DNA from: Sphingomonas sp. FARSPH
GTDB lineage: Bacteria > Pseudomonadota > Alphaproteobacteria > Sphingomonadales > Sphingomonadaceae
Assembly: GCF_003355005.1 (NCBI RefSeq)
Contig: NZ_CP029985.1
Span: 973,501-1,037,500 of the forward strand
Direction: 5' to 3'
Length of the DNA: 64,000 bases
The notes beneath the pieces were generated by a model. The model saw only the letters and a list, made by a program, of their open reading frames with translations. It made no database searches and had not been told where the DNA came from. The position numbers and the translations under genes are program-made. Below, one piece after another: positions 60,059 through 64,000 of the stretch (the first letter of the stretch is position 1; each line of letters opens with the position of its first letter).

Positions 60059-61891
60059 ATGACGGTCCTCGACGATATGCTGCGCGTCCATGCGTTTCGC
60101 CAGTTGCTCGATGCGCGTGACGACCACGAGCCCGGTGACATCAGCGGCGTCCTGCGCGGCGGTTGGGACGTATGGGAACGTCCGGAGGATCTCGATCTGA
60201 CCGGCGTGGCGCGGCTGCCGCACCTCGCCATTCTGTCCGGCCTCGACCTCCGCCATACCGCGCACCGACCGGTGCTCGCGATGGACATGGGCCGCACCGC
60301 ACTGAACGCCGGATTCTGGCGACAGCTCAATATTTTGCCGAACAGCGATCAGCGACGTCGAGACGAACGGCATGACGCAAGCGATCCGTTCGCGCCGATC
60401 GATGGGCAGCTCTATCCCGAACGCGCGGCATTCCTGCGCGCGATCTTTGGACACACGCCGGCCGACATCGTCGAGTTTCTGGTATGCCTCCGCGAAAAAG
60501 ATAAGCAGACCGCACGTCTGCTGCTCGCCAAAGACTTCAAGGCAGCCCTGGCCGGACGGTCAGCTCTCATCGAGATGCCCTGGCCGGACGCGGTCCGTGC
60601 CCGCTGGTCACGCGAAGGCGGCGGTGATCATCTGCCACCCGTGCTCGCGGTCGCGCTCTACGCTGAGGCTGCGCGCCTGTCTCGGAACATGACTGCGCAT
60701 ATACGGCTATCTTTCGACGAGCACGGTCAGGAGATTTTCTCGCGATCCTTCTTGGAGCTGATCCCCAAACTCGGTGGCGCAGGCGCGCCGCCATCCGCGA
60801 TCGGCAGGCTCGTCGAGCTGGCGCCGCTCCAAACCACAGCTCTGCTCCCGCCTAGTGAGCTGATCCGTTCGCTCGACACCACGCTTTGCGGCGCTTGGTC
60901 CGAAGATGCGGCCAGTGCGATGGCGAACATTATTGCGCTCGGGAGCGGGGCCGCGCTGGAGACATTCCGCACGCCGGAGTCCCCTGCGACCGCCGAGTTT
61001 ATCGGCCAAGGCATTGCAGCCCATCCCCGCTTTTGGCGTGAGCATCGGACTGGCCATGGCTGGTCGATGCAAAAAGGGCATCCCGCAACCTGGTGGGGGC
61101 TCGCTTGGCGGATGCATGGTGCTGCGGGACTGCTCGACCTCGCGGCCCAGGCGCGCAAGTGGAGCGCGCGCCATCGCACGGGGCACGACCGGCTGACGGC
61201 ACCCGAAATCGACCGGCCGCTCGAACGTGCGATCGCGGCGGTTCTCTATTGCTGGGTGGAGACCGCTCATCCAGCAGCCTTGGCGACCGCGCTCGCGCCG
61301 GTAATCGCTGCCAAGGAAGCCGCGCTATCGCGCGCGACGCGCAATCCCGGCGTGGCAGGCCAGCCTCGACGCCTTGCACAGGAGGACCGAACGATCGACG
61401 CGCTCGCCACCGGCGAGAGCTTCGGCTCGACGCTCTGCGCAGAGGCGCGGGGCAGGATAACGGCGCTGCCTGCTCCAGGAGAAGAGGGATATACTGCGCG
61501 ATATCGCGCCCATCTGTGGCTCGATGGCGTCGGCGACGACATCGCACACTATCTTCGCCACCAGCGTGACGCGATCCAGCGTCACAAGATCATGCTCCGG
61601 CAGGGCAACGCATTGCTGCGGGAACACCGTGCCTCTCTGCCATCTCCGCCGGGTTATACAAATCCCCGTCGCATGAGCGTCGATCCGCATCTCACCCGTC
61701 GCCGATATCGCCGGATGCTGAAGATGACGAAGTCGAAAGTTGCGCCGCGCACCGTGCAGGATTGCGCGATGATGATGTTGCCGCCTGCGACCGATCCGAT
61801 CCACGTCGTCAACGCGGCACCGCATCGCTGGGCCTCGCCGGGCAACGGGAATGGCGATCTTCCAACGAATCCTCAGGGAGACAGACGATGA
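60059..61891 (+). CDS. large protein of unknown function in the mobile region
   Basis: 610 residues from ATG 60059 (a TTG at 60038 is also open). Mostly soluble and helical. It contains LPHLAILSGLDLRHTAHRPVLAMDMGRTALNAGFWRQLNILPNSDQ near residue 55-100 and a Trp-rich patch GHGWSMQKGHPATWWGLAWRMHG near 320-345. No membrane segment, signal or catalytic motif that I recognise. Its stop overlaps the next start (ATGA), so it belongs to the mobilisation operon. Confidence 0.75.
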   Translation: MTVLDDMLRVHAFRQLLDARDDHEPGDISGVLRGGWDVWERPEDLDLTGVARLPHLAILSGLDLRHTAHRPVLAMDMGRTALNAGFWRQLNILPNSDQRRRDERHDASDPFAPIDGQLYPERAAFLRAIFGHTPADIVEFLVCLREKDKQTARLLLAKDFKAALAGRSALIEMPWPDAVRARWSREGGGDHLPPVLAVALYAEAARLSRNMTAHIRLSFDEHGQEIFSRSFLELIPKLGGAGAPPSAIGRLVELAPLQTTALLPPSELIRSLDTTLCGAWSEDAASAMANIIALGSGAALETFRTPESPATAEFIGQGIAAHPRFWREHRTGHGWSMQKGHPATWWGLAWRMHGAAGLLDLAAQARKWSARHRTGHDRLTAPEIDRPLERAIAAVLYCWVETAHPAALATALAPVIAAKEAALSRATRNPGVAGQPRRLAQEDRTIDALATGESFGSTLCAEARGRITALPAPGEEGYTARYRAHLWLDGVGDDIAHYLRHQRDAIQRHKIMLRQGNALLREHRASLPSPPGYTNPRRMSVDPHLTRRRYRRMLKMTKSKVAPRTVQDCAMMMLPPATDPIHVVNAAPHRWASPGNGNGDLPTNPQGDRR

Positions 61892-62190
61892 CCATCATGG
61901 ACGGCGCCTATCGCCGAAGCGTGCAGCGCGCTCGCGGCAGCGATGTGCAGGCTGGGATCTGCCAGACGTTCCTGTTCTTGGTCTACAGTCTGGATGCCTT
62001 CGGCGCTTGGTCGCCGCAGACGATCGGAAGACTCGATGCCGGACTCCAGGACGATGTCTTGGCGATCATCCAGCATCTCCGCACCACACCATGGCGCCCG
62101 AACGGAGGTGCAGTGAAGTCGCTGGCCGAGCGGCGCGTCGGCTTCTGGCAATATCACTCCAGTATATGGGGATCCCGACAGCCTGGATGA
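61888..62190 (+). CDS. small protein of unknown function
   Basis: 100 residues, MTIMDGAYRRSVQRARGSDVQAGICQTFLFLVYSLDAFGAWSPQTIGRLDAGLQDDVLAIIQHLRTT..., ATGA-coupled to the preceding gene. No recognised domain. Its last residues SSIWGSRQPG may be out of frame: one frame over, YGDPDSLDEELSGVTLGAFIAAASLMNEAW reads like protein and continues past 62300. A small indel near 62160 could therefore have split a longer gene. Confidence 0.55.
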   Translation: MTIMDGAYRRSVQRARGSDVQAGICQTFLFLVYSLDAFGAWSPQTIGRLDAGLQDDVLAIIQHLRTTPWRPNGGAVKSLAERRVGFWQYHSSIWGSRQPG

Positions 62191-62408
62191 AGAATTATCT
62201 GGAGTGACCCTCGGGGCGTTCATTGCGGCCGCATCCTTGATGAACGAGGCATGGGTCGGCAGACAACCAATGATAGGGGATTTCGAGGGAGCAGCGCCCC
62301 TTCGCCTGCTCGACGCGAAGCCGCCTGCGCATTGGCTAAGCTGCTTGCGCGCGAGCTCGCCCGGATTCATCATGCCGCCCCTCCAACTGATGAGCCGGAG
62401 CCCCAGGG
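62191..62408. other. gap before the recombinase gene
   Basis: 218 bases. The plus frame starting GTG 62204 (VTLGAFIAAASLMNEAWVGRQPMIGDFEGAAPLRLLDAKPP) has protein-like composition and may be the displaced 3' part of the preceding gene. No promoter or terminator stood out. Confidence 0.35.
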
Positions 62409-64000
62409 ATGAGGGTAGCGATCTACGCCAGATATTCGACCGACAAGCAGGAGCGCGTGTCGATCGCGGTGCAGAACGAGAATATGCGGGCGTTCATCGT
62501 GAAGCAAGGCTGGACCGAGGTCGCTGCCTATGCCGACGAGGCGATCACCGGCGCCGTCATCAAGCTGCGCCAAGGCATGACCGCACTCCTCCAGGCCGTC
62601 GAGCGCGGCGAGATCGACATCGTGCTCGCGGACGAGCTTGACCGCCTGTCGCGCAGCCAGTCGCAGACGCCGATGATCTTTGAGCGTTTGCAGTTTCTCG
62701 GCGTCCGCCTCCACACCATCGCCGAGGGCGAGATCACCCGGCTCCACGTCGGCCTCAAGGGCACGATGAACGCCGAGCAGCTGGCCGCGACCAGTCGCAA
62801 GACTCGTGACGCCATCGCCAAGCGCTTCCGCGACGGGCAGAATCCCGGCGGCCTCGCCTATGGCTATGCGCTCGACTTCGTACCCGACGCGCGCGGCGAC
62901 CGTATACCAGGCCATCGAAAGATCGAGCCTGAGCAAGCCGAGACAGTGGTCTACATCTGCGAACAGTATGCCGGCGGCCGCTCGCCGCATGACATCGCCA
63001 TCGAGCTGAACGGCCGCGGCATAGCCGGTCCGCGCGGCGGGCAATGGAGCGCGTCGACGATCAACGGCAACAAGGCGCGCGGCACCGGCATCCTCAACAA
63101 CCGCCTCTATATCGGCGAGCCCGAGCATCAGCGGCAGACCTATCGGAAGGATCCGGAGACGGGTGCACGGCGTGCCTTCGCCAACCCAGCCGAACTCAAG
63201 CAGACGACCAGCGTCCCGCACCTCCGCATCCTGTCGGACGACCTCTGGCAGCGGGTGAAGGCGAGACAGGAGGCGGTCGCTAGGCCGCAGGCCGATCGTG
63301 ATGGCGCGTCGCCCTTCTGGGCGAAGCGGCGGCCTCGCTACCTGCTCACTGGCAAGATCGTCTGCGGGGTTTGCGGATCGACCTACTCGAAGAACGGCAA
63401 GTTCCGCTCCGCCTGCCACGCAGCGACCAAGAAGGGTCCGTCCGCCTGCACCAATCGCCTGACCGTCCGGGTCGACGATCTTGAGCAGCAGGTGCTGTCG
63501 GCATTGCGTGACGACGTGATGCAGCCTGACGTGGTCGAGGCTTTTATCGACGAGTATATCCGCGAGCGAAACCGACTGTCCCGACAGCGCAGTGATGCGC
63601 GCGACGAGCGTGATGCCGAGCTGCGCGAATTGACCGCAGGCGTAGAGCGGTTGAAGACCGCGATCCTGAAGGGCGTCGATCCGTCGCTGTTCGCGACCGA
63701 GCTCAACCGGATGGGACGGCGCAAGTCCGAGCTGGAGGCAGAGCTCGCCGCAGTCGCCGACGTGACGCCGCCCGCGCTGCTCCATCCACGGCTGGCGCTC
63801 GTCTATCGCGCCAAGGTCGAGCGGCTGCTGGAGGCATTCGAGAGCGAGAGCGGGCGCGCCGAGGCGCAGGAGATCATCCGCGGTCTGATCGACGCGGTGG
63901 TGATGACGCCGGCGGATGGCGTGCTGCACGCCGAGCTGAAGGGCGATCTGGCGACGATGTTGGTGCTTGCGTCTGAAACGCGTCGAGCCCCGGAAGCATG
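62409..64000 (+). CDS. large serine recombinase (site-specific integrase), partial
   Basis: From ATG 62409 the frame is open to the window end (530 codons so far). The resolvase domain begins MRVAIYARYSTDKQE with the catalytic Ser at residue 10, followed by DRLSRSQ. A recombinase domain follows (GQNPGGLAYGYALDF...AETVVYICEQYAGGRSPHDIAIELNGRGI, LNNRLYIGEPEHQRQTYRKDP), then a zinc ribbon (ICGVCGSTYSK...SACH...SACTNR) and a coiled coil. This class integrates phages and integrative elements with directional att sites. It probably mobilises the 51.5-64 kb region. The attachment site is likely just beyond the window. Confidence 0.93.
   Translation, partial: MRVAIYARYSTDKQERVSIAVQNENMRAFIVKQGWTEVAAYADEAITGAVIKLRQGMTALLQAVERGEIDIVLADELDRLSRSQSQTPMIFERLQFLGVRLHTIAEGEITRLHVGLKGTMNAEQLAATSRKTRDAIAKRFRDGQNPGGLAYGYALDFVPDARGDRIPGHRKIEPEQAETVVYICEQYAGGRSPHDIAIELNGRGIAGPRGGQWSASTINGNKARGTGILNNRLYIGEPEHQRQTYRKDPETGARRAFANPAELKQTTSVPHLRILSDDLWQRVKARQEAVARPQADRDGASPFWAKRRPRYLLTGKIVCGVCGSTYSKNGKFRSACHAATKKGPSACTNRLTVRVDDLEQQVLSALRDDVMQPDVVEAFIDEYIRERNRLSRQRSDARDERDAELRELTAGVERLKTAILKGVDPSLFATELNRMGRRKSELEAELAAVADVTPPALLHPRLALVYRAKVERLLEAFESESGRAEAQEIIRGLIDAVVMTPADGVLHAELKGDLATMLVLASETRRAPEA

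Noticed and set aside
62370..63929. 519-codon minus-strand reading frame
   Set aside because: Antisense to the serine recombinase, whose catalytic Ser and zinc ribbon are clear.
1..64000. tRNA, rRNA or CRISPR array
   Set aside because: No cloverleaf-like segment, rRNA core sequence or regularly spaced direct repeats were noticed while reading; a dedicated scan was not possible.

Overview
The window is high-GC alphaproteobacterial chromosome. Four TonB-dependent receptors beside catabolic operons, IclR regulators, sphingomonad-style short operons with 4-bp ATGA/GTGA overlaps, and many long antisense reading frames created by GC bias all point to a Sphingomonas-like aromatic degrader. This assignment comes from gene content; I see no rRNA or other taxonomic marker.

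Layout. (1) 1-6.6 kb, housekeeping: a BatA-like protein, a DUF58 protein and a membrane protein (MoxR-type cluster), then a periplasmic M16 peptidase and a two-lobed retropepsin-like protease. (2) 6.7-15.7 kb, first catabolic island: an MFS transporter, 2-hydroxyacid dehydrogenase and RraA-like aldolase run divergently from a TonB receptor, a metallo-beta-lactamase-fold hydrolase and a LigI-like amidohydrolase; an IclR regulator closes it. (3) 16-21.5 kb: RidA, a TonB receptor, a GNAT protein and a Tat-exported flavin amine oxidase, which fit together as amine/imine metabolism. (4) 21.9-23.3 kb: an IS3-family element with 26-bp perfect ends, abutting a remnant of another IS3-family element; its orfB carries a nonsense codon. 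(5) 23.3-35.9 kb, second catabolic island: VOC protein, two divergent amidohydrolases, TonB receptor and TetR regulator, then a six-gene operon (fumarylacetoacetate-hydrolase-type enzyme, extradiol dioxygenase, lipocalin-like, cupin, MhpA-like hydroxylase, alpha/beta hydrolase). Three copies of a CTCA-N4-TGAG palindrome tie it together. (6) 36.0-36.9 kb: gene debris, including type I secretion ATPase and RES-toxin fragments. (7) 37-47 kb: an mhp-like meta-cleavage operon headed by a TonB receptor, with an IclR (MhpR-like) regulator and two identical-arm TGTGCA-N5-TGCACA palindromes. (8) 47.2-51.5 kb: a Rieske oxygenase of the VanA O-demethylase type followed by glutathione-dependent formaldehyde oxidation genes and a ferredoxin reductase. 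O-demethylation would release formaldehyde, which the next two genes remove, and the phenolic product could enter the neighbouring meta-cleavage operon.

(9) 51.5-64 kb is a mobile, defence-carrying region: an IS remnant, a beheaded DnaQ-like exonuclease, a 5'-truncated CBASS CD-NTase followed by an intact E2-like gene (short type II CBASS), an Abi_2 gene with a one-base frameshift preceded by a likely small structured RNA, a MobA/MobL relaxase, a repeat-rich candidate oriT, four genes of unknown function and a large serine recombinase that runs off the window end.

The most unusual material is in 53.1-55.8 kb (decayed CBASS, Abi and an RNA element) and in the two operator families that define local regulons.
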